Assembly (NCBI RefSeq): GCF_005047655.1 | Contig: NZ_SUKF01000004.1 | Span: 310,001-374,000, forward strand | DNA from: Sinimarinibacterium arenosum | Lineage (GTDB): Bacteria; Pseudomonadota; Gammaproteobacteria; Nevskiales; Nevskiaceae | DNA length: 64,000 bases | Direction of reading: 5' to 3' | Shown: positions 20,597-30,856 of the stretch, in pieces | Position numbering within the stretch: position 1 is the first letter of the stretch | How the letters are laid out: each line of letters starts with the position of its first letter | Translations under genes and position numbers: made by a program | The notes under the pieces: generated by a model | What the model was told of the DNA's origin: nothing | Seen by the model: the letters and a program-made list of their open reading frames with translations, nothing else | The model's database searches: none

Positions 20597-21169
20597 TCAG
20601 TGCAACGTCTGCGACGCGCTCGGATCCAGCGTCGGCTTCGGGTGCAGCTCCATGAACACCAGCTGCGCACCGACACGCAGGTATTCGACCAGCTCGGCGT
20701 AGGCGGTCTCCTCGACGTTGGGATCGTCCTCCTCGCCCACGGCGGCCTGCGTCAGCTGGGTCATGTCGTGCACGATCTCGCGCGCATCATCCGAGCACCG
20801 GCTGAGGTCGAGCCCGGGACGGCTCGACAGCCCGTAGAGGAAGCCCTCGCACCACGCCACCAGCGCGCGCACGCGCGGCACCAGCGCGGTGTCATCGTCC
20901 GGCAGCAGCAGCTCAAAGCTCATGCCCTCATCCTCGAGGGCATCGAAGGTCTGTGTCCGCAGTGCCTGCAACAGCGCCGTCGTCTTGGCGTCGCTGCCGG
21001 CCGGGGGACGGTCGCCACTGTCAATCAGGTGCGCGAGGTCAATGTCTTCCGGCTTGTGCACGCACAGTGCGCCGCACAGGGTCCCGTGGTATTCGGAGGC
21101 CTCACCGTCGTGATAGCCAATGCGCGCCAGCGCTTCGCTCAAGACGTCGTAGTCGATCTGTTCCTGCAT
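20597..21169 (-). CDS. ygfB: UPF0149 (YgfB) family protein
   Basis: 190 aa conserved protein of the YgfB/UPF0149 family. Seen in EYHGTLCGALCV near residue 28 and WCEGFLYGLSS near 110, with an Asp/Glu-rich C-terminus ending PSASQTLH. Function of the family is not settled. The ATG at 21169 is the family start. A TATAAT (minus strand) sits only six bases upstream of it with no ribosome site, so the mRNA may be leaderless. Same position upstream of pepP as in E. coli. Confidence 0.88.
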   Translation of the reverse strand: MQEQIDYDVLSEALARIGYHDGEASEYHGTLCGALCVHKPEDIDLAHLIDSGDRPPAGSDAKTTALLQALRTQTFDALEDEGMSFELLLPDDDTALVPRVRALVAWCEGFLYGLSSRPGLDLSRCSDDAREIVHDMTQLTQAAVGEEDDPNVEETAYAELVEYLRVGAQLVFMELHPKPTLDPSASQTLH

Positions 21170-21218
21170 CCGCGCATTATAGACGTCGCCCCATGGGCGC
21201 CGCCCCTGGCCCGGGGAC

Positions 21219-22124
21219 TCAAGTCGCGGCGATGGCGGCCGTACCGGCCACCTGATGCAGCGTCCTGATGAAGTTGTGCGCCAGCGGCGCAGCGCCGCCC
21301 CGTACACGCAGGATTCCGAGCTCGATCTGCGCGGAACGCCCGCGCAGCGCGCGGTAGCGCACGCCGGCGCGCTGCAGGTTCTGCACCGAGGACGGCACCA
21401 GCGCAACACCCATACCGGAAGACACCAGCCCGATCACCGTCTGCATCTGCCGGGCACTCTGGGTAATGCGCGGCGCAAATCCGGCGGCCTGACACCGGCT
21501 GATGACCAGGTCGTACAGCCCCGGACCGATGGCGCGGGGCGGCACGATGAAGCTGGCCCTGGCCAGCGTGCGCAAGTCCACCGGCCCCTCGCCCTGTACC
21601 GCGGCGTGGTCGGCCGGCGCGGCCAGCACCAGGGCTTCCCGCCGCAGGCGTTCGAATGTCAGGTCCGGCTCATCGACCGGCGCCAGGCCGATCGCCAGAT
21701 CCAGTCGGCCGGCGCGCAGCTCGCGGATCTGCGCATCGGTGGTCAGCTCCTGCAGCTGCACTTCGACCAGCGGGTAGTCGTTGCGGAACTGCTTCAGCGC
21801 CGGCGGCAGGAGACTGTAGTCGGCAATCGAGACGAACCCCACCGTCAAGGTGCCGATATCGCCGCGGTGCACCTGCAGCGCCTTGCCGCGCGCCTGCTCC
21901 AGCCGCGCCAGGATCGCGCGCACCTCTTCATAGAACACGGCGCCGGCTGCAGTCGGCGTCACGCCGCGGTTGCCGCGCTCCAGCAACGCCGCGCCGATCT
22001 CCTGTTCCAGCGCCTTGAGATGCGTCGACAGCGGCGGTTGCGAGACATGCAGCCGTGCCGCCGCCCGGGACAGACTGCCCTCCTCGACCATCGCCGCGAA
22101 ATACCGTAACTGGCGCAGTTCCAC
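21219..22124 (-). CDS. LysR-family transcriptional regulator
   Basis: 301 aa. Winged helix at residues 1-60 (MELRQLRYFAAMVEEGSLSRAAARLHVSQPPLSTHLKALE), then a LysR substrate-binding domain (GTLTVGFVSIADYSLLPPALKQF). The start is GTG. Divergent from ilvD across 112 bp holding a nested palindrome, so ilvD is a likely target as well as itself. The N-terminus resembles CbbR/BenM-like members, but the ligand cannot be assigned. Confidence 0.92.
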   Translation of the reverse strand: MELRQLRYFAAMVEEGSLSRAAARLHVSQPPLSTHLKALEQEIGAALLERGNRGVTPTAAGAVFYEEVRAILARLEQARGKALQVHRGDIGTLTVGFVSIADYSLLPPALKQFRNDYPLVEVQLQELTTDAQIRELRAGRLDLAIGLAPVDEPDLTFERLRREALVLAAPADHAAVQGEGPVDLRTLARASFIVPPRAIGPGLYDLVISRCQAAGFAPRITQSARQMQTVIGLVSSGMGVALVPSSVQNLQRAGVRYRALRGRSAQIELGILRVRGGAAPLAHNFIRTLHQVAGTAAIAAT

Positions 22125-22135
22125 TATTCGGTTTT

Positions 22136-22175
22136 CCTATATCTGATTCGACAATATTGTATTAGCCGATATAGG
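22136..22175. promoter_or_regulatory. Nested palindrome between lysR and ilvD (probable LysR operator)
   Basis: Perfect outer arms CCTATATC (22136-22143) and GATATAGG (22168-22175) share one centre (22155.5) with an inner perfect palindrome ACAATATTGT (22151-22160). A plausible ilvD promoter overlaps it: TTCGAC (22147-22152), 17-base spacer, TATAGG (22170-22175). The AT-rich symmetric layout between divergent genes is what LysR regulators use. Assignment to this regulator is inference. Confidence 0.65.
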
Positions 22176-22236
22176 TAAAACGCAGCACAATAACGCCCTT
22201 CAAGCCCCAGCCGCGCCCCGCACGCAAGGAATCCAG

Positions 22237-24081
22237 ATGCCCGCCTACCGCTCCCGCACCAGCACCCACGGCCGCAACATGGCCGGCGCCCGCTCCCTGT
22301 GGCGCGCCACCGGCATGAAGGACGGCGACTTCACCAAGCCGATCATTGCCGTCGCCAATTCGTTCACGCAGTTCGTGCCCGGCCACGTGCACCTGCAGAA
22401 TCTCGGCCAGCTGGTGATCTCGGAAATCGAGAAGGCCGGCGGCGTCGGCAAGGAATTCAACACCATCGCCGTCGACGACGGCATCGCCATGGGCCATGAC
22501 GGCATGCTCTACAGCCTGCCGTCGCGCGACATCATCGCCGACAGCGTCGAGTACATGTGCAATGCACACACGGCCGACGCGCTGGTGTGCATCTCCAACT
22601 GCGACAAGATCACGCCCGGCATGCTGATGGCGGCGCTGCGCCTGAACATCCCGGTGGTGTTCGTGTCCGGCGGCCCGATGGAAGCCGGCAAGACCAAGCT
22701 CGCCGGCAAGGACGAAGTGATTCCGCTCGACCTCGTCGACGCGATGGTGGCCGCAGCCGACGACAAGGTGTCCGACGCCGACGTCGACCAGATCGAGCGC
22801 TCGGCGTGCCCGACCTGCGGCTCCTGTTCCGGCATGTTCACCGCCAACTCGATGAACTGCCTGACCGAGGCACTGGGCCTGTCACTGCCCGGCAACGGCT
22901 CGCTGGTGGCGACGCACAAGGACCGTGAAGCGCTGTTCCGCCGTGCCGGCCAGCTGGTCGTGGAACTGGCGAAGCGCTACTACGAGCAGGACGACGCCTC
23001 GGTGCTGCCGCGCAACATCGCGACCCGCGCCGCGTTCGAGAATGCGATGACGCTGGATATCGCCATGGGCGGCTCGACCAACACCGTGCTGCATCTGCTC
23101 GCGGCCGCACAGGAAGGCGAAGTCGACTTCACGATGACGAACATCGACCGGCTCTCGCGCAAGGTGCCGAACCTGTGCAAGGTCGCACCGTCCAGTCACC
23201 ATCATCTGGAAGACGTGCATCGCGCCGGCGGCGTGATGTCGATTCTGGGTGAACTGGCGCGCGCCGACCTGCTCGACACCTCGGTGGGCACCGTGCACAG
23301 CCCGTCGCTGAACGCGGCGCTGCAACAGTGGGACATCGCGCTAAGTGACGACGCCGCGGTGCGCGAATTCTTCCGTGCCGGCCCCGCCGGCATCCGCACC
23401 ACGCAGGCGTTCTCACAGGATTACCGCTACGACGCGCTGGACACCGATCGTGAAAAGGGCTGCATCCGCGACAAGGCCCATGCCTACAGCCAGGACGGCG
23501 GCCTCGCGGTGCTGTTCGGCAACCTCGCCGAGCGCGGCTGCATCGTCAAGACTGCTGGCGTCGACGCCAGCATCCTCAAGTTCAGCGGGCCGGCCGTGGT
23601 GCTGGAAAGCCAGGACGATGCGGTGCAGGCAATCCTCGGCGGCAAGGTCAAGGAAGGCGACGTCGTCATCATCCGCTACGAAGGACCTCGCGGCGGCCCC
23701 GGCATGCAGGAGATGCTGTATCCGACCAGCTATCTGAAGTCCAAGGGGCTGGGCAAGGCCTGCGCGCTGATCACCGACGGCCGCTTCTCCGGCGGCACCT
23801 CGGGGCTGTCGATCGGCCATGTCTCGCCCGAAGCCGCGGAGGGCGGCAACATCGGCCTGATCGAGAACGGTGACCGCATCGAGATCGACATTCCGAACCG
23901 TTCGATCCGTATCGACGTCAGCGACGAAGAACTCACCAAGCGGCGTGCGGCGCAGGATGCAAAGGGCTGGAAGCCGGCCGCGCCGCGTCCGCGCAAGATC
24001 AGCGCCGCGCTGAAGGCCTACGCCAAGCTGACCACCAGCGCCGATCGTGGCGCCGTGCGCGATCTGAGCCTGCTCGACTGA
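22237..24081 (+). CDS. ilvD: Dihydroxy-acid dehydratase
   Basis: 614 aa Fe-S enzyme of the isoleucine/valine (and pantothenate) pathway. It dehydrates 2,3-dihydroxy-isovalerate and 2,3-dihydroxy-methylvalerate. Cluster cysteines lie in [13 protein letters not shown] and [18 protein letters not shown]; the C-terminal active-site serine region is [21 protein letters not shown] ribosome site upstream of the ATG. Full length and intact; followed by a strong terminator. Confidence 0.98.
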   Translation: MPAYRSRTSTHGRNMAGARSLWRATGMKDGDFTKPIIAVANSFTQFVPGHVHLQNLGQLVISEIEKAGGVGKEFNTIAVDDGIAMGHDGMLYSLPSRDIIADSVEYMCNAHTADALVCISNCDKITPGMLMAALRLNIPVVFVSGGPMEAGKTKLAGKDEVIPLDLVDAMVAAADDKVSDADVDQIERSACPTCGSCSGMFTANSMNCLTEALGLSLPGNGSLVATHKDREALFRRAGQLVVELAKRYYEQDDASVLPRNIATRAAFENAMTLDIAMGGSTNTVLHLLAAAQEGEVDFTMTNIDRLSRKVPNLCKVAPSSHHHLEDVHRAGGVMSILGELARADLLDTSVGTVHSPSLNAALQQWDIALSDDAAVREFFRAGPAGIRTTQAFSQDYRYDALDTDREKGCIRDKAHAYSQDGGLAVLFGNLAERGCIVKTAGVDASILKFSGPAVVLESQDDAVQAILGGKVKEGDVVIIRYEGPRGGPGMQEMLYPTSYLKSKGLGKACALITDGRFSGGTSGLSIGHVSPEAAEGGNIGLIENGDRIEIDIPNRSIRIDVSDEELTKRRAAQDAKGWKPAAPRPRKISAALKAYAKLTTSADRGAVRDLSLLD

Positions 24082-24098
24082 TGACGGGCTGCTGAACC

Positions 24099-24139
24099 GA
24101 CGGCACCGCCGACCGCTGCATGCGGTCGGCGGTGCCGTC
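24099..24139 (+). terminator. Rho-independent terminator after ilvD
   Basis: Perfect 18-bp inverted repeat (24099-24116 and 24122-24139) around a TGCAT loop, followed by ATCTGTTTCT. It starts 17 bp after the ilvD stop. The T-tract is interrupted, but the stem is very strong. Confidence 0.8.
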
Positions 24140-24278
24140 ATCTGTTTCTGCGGAAGCGCTTATCATCTGGCGGTGCCCGCACCCTGCCACGTCAGTGATG
24201 ACGCTGACCCGGTCTGCGCGGACACCGCACACTCGACACCTCCGCCCCCCCTATACGCTCGACCAGGAGACCCTTTTC

Positions 24279-25387
<1,109 letters not shown>

Positions 25388-25388
<1 letters not shown>

Positions 25389-26233
25389 TGGGCATCGAAA
25401 CCCGCAGCGAGCAGGTCTGCTTCGGCGGCGTGCAGGGCTTCTACACGCACGCCTCGCGCGAAACCGGCACACCGATGAACTTTGCGGTGTACCAGCCGCC
25501 GCAGGCGGTCCATGGTCCGGTGCCGGTGCTGTACTACCTGGCCGGCCTGACCTGCACCGAAGAGACGTTCATGATCAAGGCGGGCGCCCAGCGGCTGGCG
25601 GCGCAGCTGGGGCTGATGCTGGTGACCTGCGACACCAGTCCGCGCGGCCTCGGCCACGCTGGCGAGGAAGAGTCCTGGGACTTCGGCACCGGAGCCGGCT
25701 TCTATCTGGACGCGACCGCGGAACCGTGGTCGACCGGCTACCGCATGGGCAGCTATGTGAACCTGGAACTGCCGGCCCTGATCGAGGAACACTTTCCGGC
25801 GCGCACCGACCGGCGCGGCATCTTCGGGCATTCCATGGGCGGCCACGGCGCACTGGTCACCGCGCTGCGCCATCCGGACCGCTGGCATTCGGTGTCGGCG
25901 TTCGCGCCGATCAGCAATCCCTGCGCCGTTCCCTGGGGCGAGAAGGCCTTCTCGAACTATCTCGGCCCCGACCGCGAGCGCTGGGAAGACTGGGACGCCA
26001 GCGAGCTGATGCGCACCCGCGCCTATCCCGGCACGATCCTGGTGGACCAGGGCGAGGCCGATCAGTTCCTGGACCGTGAACTGCACCCGCAGGCACTGGA
26101 CGATGCCGCCGCAGCTTCGGGACAGGCACTGACCTTACGTCGTCACGCCGGCTACGACCACTCCTACTGGTTCATCCAGACCTTCGTCGCCGATCACCTG
26201 TCCCATCACGCCGCGGCACTGCTGGGCAGCTGA
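25388..26233 (+). CDS. fghA: S-formylglutathione hydrolase
   Basis: 281 aa esterase-D-type alpha/beta hydrolase releasing formate and glutathione. Nucleophile Ser149 in GHSMGGHGAL, Asp in VDQGEADQFL, His in GYDHSYWF; conserved LAGLTCTEETFMIKAG near residue 51. Start ATG overlaps the dehydrogenase stop by one base. Completes the two-step glutathione formaldehyde pathway. Confidence 0.97.
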
Positions 26234-26239
26234 AGCCCC

Positions 26240-27493
26240 CTACCCGGCGCGCGGACGTTCGGACTTCTCAAGACGGTCCAGGTCGAGCCCGTCGACGAGC
26301 TGTTTCACCGCGTCGATACCCGCCTGCTGTGCGCTGACCGTGACGACGATGCCGTTGCTCAAGGTGATCCGCGCCTCGGCACTGCTGCCGTCACGCTGAT
26401 AGTTCAGCACCGTGGTCCGGCCACCGTCGCGGCGTGTCGAACGCACCGAGGTGTCGTCCTCGTACTCGCCGGCCTGCATCGCCGTCGCCATGCTGATCAG
26501 CGTGGCGGCGCTGCCCATGTCGACGATCTCGATATCGGCGGTGGCGGCGTCATGCGTGTAGCGCGCATGGACCTCACTCATCGCCGAACCCATCGCGGCG
26601 CCGTCGGACGCCTGACTGCTGACGCGACGGAAATCGCCGATCCGGTCCGGCAGCATCGTCTTCAGGGTCTTTGCCGGCACCGGCCCGACGGCGGCATCGC
26701 CGCCCATCGCCGTGATCGCGGCCGCCATCGAGTCGTTGGCGGCATCAGCCATAGCGGCACCATCGTTGCGTGACGACGCCTGCTCCATGCGCTTGGAGGC
26801 TTCCAGCATCCGCTGCTTGGCGGTTTCGATGCGATCCGGATCCAGCGCAAGGGTGCCTGCCGGCGTCTCGATCCTGAACCCTGTGGAATCCGCTCCGCGC
26901 TTTGACGCCTGCAGGCCGATGCCGGCGGACGGCGCGAAGATCGAGGTCACGGCCCCCATGACCAGCCCCAGCACAACCGCACAGACGATGATCACGGCGG
27001 TATAGGCCAGGGATTTCTCCGCCGGGTTCTTCATCAGGACCGGCAGCCCGCGATACAGCAGTACCAGCGAATACAGCCCCGCGAGCACGCCGAGCAGCGA
27101 GAGCGCGGGAATGATGCTGAACACGCCGCCGAACATGCTCGCGGTCGCCGCGTACGCCACCAGCTTGAACGCCTTGAGCGCATCCGACTGCCCGCCAAAC
27201 TTCGGCGCCAGCGCATTGACGATCAGCGACAGCACGAAGACGCCCGCCAGCGACAGCGCGTAGGACACCACCATGCCGACCAGACCGGACAGCACCGGCA
27301 CCCGCGCGCTGACGCCAAAGACGCTCACGCCGACAATCGAGGTGCCGATGAATCCGCACACTGCGGGAATCGCCGCCAGGATCAGCAGGTACTCGCGATA
27401 AATGGCACCGACGCTGGCGCTCTCCTCCTCGATCTGCGGCCAGGTGTTGCGTGGGCTCAGCACGATCGCCAGTGCGCGCTCGGTCAGTTTCAT
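26240..27493 (-). CDS. Yip1-like membrane protein with large soluble C-terminus
   Basis: 417 aa. The first ~190 residues carry about five hydrophobic helices in the Yip1/DUF1282 layout (MKLTERALAIVLSPRNTWPQIEEE at the start). The remaining ~225 residues are soluble and predicted outside the membrane; they include an Ala/Met-rich helical stretch and a C-terminal segment ending with ISAQQAG-like helix (SAQQAGIDAVKQLVDGLDL). AGGAGT site before ATG. The membrane half is a common envelope module of unclear role; I do not recognise the C-terminal half. Confidence 0.7.
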   Translation of the reverse strand: MKLTERALAIVLSPRNTWPQIEEESASVGAIYREYLLILAAIPAVCGFIGTSIVGVSVFGVSARVPVLSGLVGMVVSYALSLAGVFVLSLIVNALAPKFGGQSDALKAFKLVAYAATASMFGGVFSIIPALSLLGVLAGLYSLVLLYRGLPVLMKNPAEKSLAYTAVIIVCAVVLGLVMGAVTSIFAPSAGIGLQASKRGADSTGFRIETPAGTLALDPDRIETAKQRMLEASKRMEQASSRNDGAAMADAANDSMAAAITAMGGDAAVGPVPAKTLKTMLPDRIGDFRRVSSQASDGAAMGSAMSEVHARYTHDAATADIEIVDMGSAATLISMATAMQAGEYEDDTSVRSTRRDGGRTTVLNYQRDGSSAEARITLSNGIVVTVSAQQAGIDAVKQLVDGLDLDRLEKSERPRAG

Positions 27494-27598
27494 CGGTTGA
27501 CTCCTGCAGGGTTCGAACGAAAGCACCGGAGTGCCGTCCGCGCACGGGATGCACGCGAACTCATGAACCCTAGAACGGAATTATCGGACCCGATGCGA

Positions 27599-27615
27599 CA
27601 TCGGCATTGCCGATG
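27599..27615. terminator. Small hairpin between Yip1-like and cytochrome b genes
   Basis: CATCGGC (27599-27605) and GCCGATG (27609-27615) form a perfect 7-bp stem just past the cytochrome b stop, with no T-run. A weak terminator or RNA-stabilising hairpin. Confidence 0.35.
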
Positions 27616-27631
27616 CCGGCCTGCATTTCAC

Positions 27632-28321
27632 TCAGAAGCGCAGACCACGCGCGATCAGCAGGACCACCAGCACGGCGATGATGATGCCGACCAGCGCGCG
27701 CCACGGCGACGCGAAGCGCAACCCCTGCGTGGCGTCGGGAGGCAGCGACTTGCGACCATTCAGCATGGCCGGAATCAGCGCCTCGCGCCGGATCAGCGTG
27801 TAGTAAGCCACGGCCGCCAGATGCAGCAGCACGAGGCCGATCAATACGTTGAACGAAATTTCGTGGATCTCAGCCAGCAGACGCCCGCTGCGGAAGCTGA
27901 TGAGATACGACAGCGGCCCTGATTCCAGGCCATCGGTATCGACCGAGAACAGGCCGGTAATCGTCTGCACCAGCAGCACGGTGAGCAAGGCCAGTACGCT
28001 CCAGCCCCCCATGGGGTTGTGACCGATCACCAGGGCATGCCCGGCGCGCTCACGCAGCGACCGCGCATAGCTCAGGACAACAGAAGGTCGGCGTACAAAG
28101 TCTGAAAAACGTGCGGTCGTGCTGCCGAAGAAACCCCAGAACACCCTGAACAGCACCACGGTCAGGATCGCGTACCCGCTACGGCGGTGCCAATCCAGCA
28201 ACCCCCACTCCGCAGTCGCCCAGGACACGCCGACCAGCAGGGGCAGCAACCAATGCCCCAACCGGGTCGGCAGATCCCAGACACGCTGAGGCGCTACGCG
28301 CCCAGCGTCATGTGCAGACAC
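27632..28321 (-). CDS. Cytochrome b561-type membrane cytochrome
   Basis: 229 aa di-haem-type membrane cytochrome with four or five helices. Candidate haem His residues lie in PTRLGHWLLPLL, DWHRRSGY, EIHEISFNVLIGLVLLHLAAV. Starts with GTG at 28321, 14 bp after the cytochrome c' gene stop, so both are co-translated. Such b-type proteins pass electrons between quinol and soluble c-type cytochromes; partner identity is inferred from adjacency. Confidence 0.85.
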   Translation of the reverse strand: MSAHDAGRVAPQRVWDLPTRLGHWLLPLLVGVSWATAEWGLLDWHRRSGYAILTVVLFRVFWGFFGSTTARFSDFVRRPSVVLSYARSLRERAGHALVIGHNPMGGWSVLALLTVLLVQTITGLFSVDTDGLESGPLSYLISFRSGRLLAEIHEISFNVLIGLVLLHLAAVAYYTLIRREALIPAMLNGRKSLPPDATQGLRFASPWRALVGIIIAVLVVLLIARGLRF

Positions 28322-28335
28322 GCGCAGCTCCCGTT

Positions 28336-28821
28336 TCAGTCTTCGTCTTTCTCACGGAAGGTGTCATGGCAGCCCTTGCAACTGCCCCCCACGGCCTTGA
28401 CCTGCTCAGCGAATCCGGCGGCATCGCCAGCGTCCGCCAGCGCGGCAAACTTTCCGGCCTCGACCACCAGCTTTTCGCGCTTCTCGGCAAACAGTTCCGG
28501 CTGTTGCCAGATCTCGGCCTTGGCCTCGGTCTTGGCACCGCTCTCAGGACCGGACCCAGCCGGGAACCAGTCGACGATCTGTCCAGCGTGCTTGTCGATC
28601 TCGTGGGCCGCCTCGGTCATCTTGGCGTCCAGCGAGCCACCGGCCTTGAGCGCATCAATGATCGACTTGAAGGCGTCGCCCATGGCTTCAAAACCATCGT
28701 GGCGAGCTTTCTGCACCGCCTTGACCGCGGGGTCAACCGGAGCGGACTTCTGACCACAGGCGGCGGTCAGTGCGAGGATGCAGGCGCCCAGCACAGTGAG
28801 CGGAAAAATACGGCGTGACAT
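28336..28821 (-). CDS. Cytochrome c'-type lipoprotein
   Basis: 161 aa. Signal peptide with lipobox-like LTAAC (Cys22), followed by a four-helix-bundle-like body and a single C-terminal CKGCH haem site (Cys148, Cys151, His152), which is the cytochrome c' arrangement. The charged tail FREKDED closes the protein. Start is the ATG giving MSRRIFPLTV. Precedes the cytochrome b gene by 14 bp. Cytochromes c' bind NO or act in electron transfer; which applies here is open. Confidence 0.87.
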   Translation of the reverse strand: MSRRIFPLTVLGACILALTAACGQKSAPVDPAVKAVQKARHDGFEAMGDAFKSIIDALKAGGSLDAKMTEAAHEIDKHAGQIVDWFPAGSGPESGAKTEAKAEIWQQPELFAEKREKLVVEAGKFAALADAGDAAGFAEQVKAVGGSCKGCHDTFREKDED

Positions 28822-28940
28822 GCGAGCAGCACTCCCTTGGAAAATCGAGGCACGCAATTAGTCTACTCGAAGCCTGTGACGGCCCGGCAAGCACCGATCC
28901 GATGCGCACCTGATCAGCGCCCAAGTCACAGCGACACCCC

Positions 28941-28946
28941 TATAAT
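28941..28946 (+). promoter_or_regulatory. -10 box abutting argA start
   Basis: Perfect TATAAT with only six bases between it and the argA ATG (28953). Transcription would begin at or next to the A of ATG, giving a leaderless mRNA. No Shine-Dalgarno is present; no good -35 is seen. Confidence 0.6.
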
Positions 28947-28952
28947 CCGTCC

Positions 28953-30272
28953 ATGAGTCAGCCCGATTTCGTTGCCGTACTGCGTGCCTGTGCACCCTAC
29001 GTGCATGCCCACAATGGTCGTGTGTTCGTCATCGCATTCGGTGGCGAAGCTGCCGAGCGCGCTGATTTCGACCAGCTGATCTACGACATCGCGCTGCTGC
29101 AGAGCCTGGGCGTCAAGGTCGTGCTGGTGCATGGCATGCGTCCGCAGATCGATGCCCGCCTGCAGGCACAGGGCCTTGAGGCGCGCGTGATCAACGGCAT
29201 GCGCGTAACCGACCGCGCGACGCTTGAATGCGCGAAGTCCGCTGCCGGTGTATTGCGCATGGAGATCGAGGCGCGTCTTTCGACCTCGCTGGCATCGAGC
29301 CCGATGGGCGGTGCACGCATCCGCGTGACCAGCGGCAACTGGATTACCGCACGCCCGGTCGGCGTGCTGGGCGGCGTCGATCATCAATTCACCGGTGACG
29401 TCCGCCGCGTCGACGTTGATTCGATCCGGCAGGTACTGGATCAGGATCGTATTGCACTGCTGTCTCCGATCGGCTACTCGCCGACTGGAGAAATCTTCAA
29501 CGTCCGCGCCGAAGACGTGGCGATGGCGGTCGCCACCGCACTCGGCGCCGACAAGCTGGTCTTCGTCACGCCGACCAATCCCGACCAATGGCGTCTGGCT
29601 GAAGATGCCGGCGACGCCGGCCAGCTGTCGGTCGCCGATGGCGAGCGCCTGCTCGCCGCCAACGCTGGATTCAGCGACATCGATCGTACCTATCTGCAGG
29701 CTGCACTCGCCGCAACCCGCGGCGGCGTCAAGCGCGTACATCTGGTCGGGCACATCGACGGCGCCCTGCTGCGCGAGCTCTACACCCGCGATGGTGTCGG
29801 CGTGATGCTGTACTCCGATCCGGACTACGAGGCCACGCGCGATGCCAGCATCGAGGACGTCGGCGGCGTCCTGCAGCTGATCCAGCCATTGGAGCAGCAA
29901 GGCGTTCTGGTCGCGCGCTCACGCGAGCAACTGGAGCTGGACATCCAGCACTTCAACGTCATCGTCCGCGACGGTCTGGTGATCGCCTGCTGCGCGCTAT
30001 TCCCGTTTCCGCAGAACGCCATGGGCGAGCTCGCGTGCGTCGCAGTGCATCCCGACTACCGTCGTGGCGGTCGTGCCGCGGCACTGCTGAAGCGGGTTGA
30101 GACTGAAGCGCGGCAGATGGGATTGAAGCATCTGTTCAGCCTCACCACGCACACGCCGCATTGGTTCATCGAGCACGGCTTCCGTCGCGCCGGACCGGAT
30201 GAGCTGCCGATGCAGAAGCAGCGCATCTACAACTATCAGCGCAACTCGCTGGTGTTGATCAAGGATCTGTGA
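28953..30272 (+). CDS. argA: N-acetylglutamate synthase (ArgA type)
   Basis: 439 aa, first enzyme of arginine synthesis (acetyl-CoA + glutamate). N-terminal amino-acid-kinase-like domain (VFVIAFGGEAAE, VLVHGMRPQIDARL) that binds arginine for feedback, and C-terminal GNAT domain from about residue 295 (ELACVAVHPDYRRGGRAAALLKRVE). Length matches classical ArgA. The start appears leaderless (TATAAT immediately upstream). Divergent from the cytochrome pair. Confidence 0.95.
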   Translation: MSQPDFVAVLRACAPYVHAHNGRVFVIAFGGEAAERADFDQLIYDIALLQSLGVKVVLVHGMRPQIDARLQAQGLEARVINGMRVTDRATLECAKSAAGVLRMEIEARLSTSLASSPMGGARIRVTSGNWITARPVGVLGGVDHQFTGDVRRVDVDSIRQVLDQDRIALLSPIGYSPTGEIFNVRAEDVAMAVATALGADKLVFVTPTNPDQWRLAEDAGDAGQLSVADGERLLAANAGFSDIDRTYLQAALAATRGGVKRVHLVGHIDGALLRELYTRDGVGVMLYSDPDYEATRDASIEDVGGVLQLIQPLEQQGVLVARSREQLELDIQHFNVIVRDGLVIACCALFPFPQNAMGELACVAVHPDYRRGGRAAALLKRVETEARQMGLKHLFSLTTHTPHWFIEHGFRRAGPDELPMQKQRIYNYQRNSLVLIKDL

Positions 30273-30446
30273 CGTAGCAAGGCCGTTCCTGAGCGGCTTT
30301 CCCCTGTCGCTAAACGATGAGACAGGCGCGCGTTCTGCGCTAGAGCACCCCCTTGAGTCGGCACTTTGTCTGAGTCACATTAGCCATTAGTCGACTCCTG
30401 CGAGAGCCGTCACTCATCCGTTCCACTGCTTTAGGGAGAAAAGCCG

Positions 30447-30815
30447 ATGAGAACGTACGCACTGCTGTTGCTGCTGCCCGCGGTCCTGCTCGGCTGCGAC
30501 TCGGACGGCGACGTTGTCTGCACGAACGAAGCCGTCTTCGGAATCCTGGTAGACCCAAGGGATGCTGTCTCCAACGCACCGCTGGCGGCGCATGCCACAG
30601 GCCGTGTCCAGGACGGCAGCTATACCGAAGACTTCATGCTGCCCGGTTCCAACGACGGGCTGCTGTCCGCCGCCGAAGAGCGCCCCGGCACCTACAGCAT
30701 CATCGTCGAACATGAGGGCTACCAGACCTGGACGCTCGACAACGTCGAAGTCAAAGACGGCATCTGCCATGTCAACACGGTCCGACTGACCGCCGGTCTG
30801 GAACCGGTGGAATAG
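30447..30815 (+). CDS. Small lipoprotein with carboxypeptidase-regulatory-like domain
   Basis: 122 aa. Signal peptide with ideal lipobox VLLGC (Cys17), then a ~95-residue beta-rich domain containing GTYSIIVEHEGYQTWTLDNVEV, the pattern of transthyretin-like/CarboxypepD_reg repeats. GGGAG ribosome site before ATG. Probably anchored to an envelope membrane. The 174 bp between argA and this gene contain only a weak GCCG/CGGC hairpin and the promoter region. No function assigned. Confidence 0.75.
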   Translation: MRTYALLLLLPAVLLGCDSDGDVVCTNEAVFGILVDPRDAVSNAPLAAHATGRVQDGSYTEDFMLPGSNDGLLSAAEERPGTYSIIVEHEGYQTWTLDNVEVKDGICHVNTVRLTAGLEPVE

Positions 30816-30856
30816 CGGCAACGCAGCTAGCCAGCGAACCAGGCCCCGCCTGCTGC

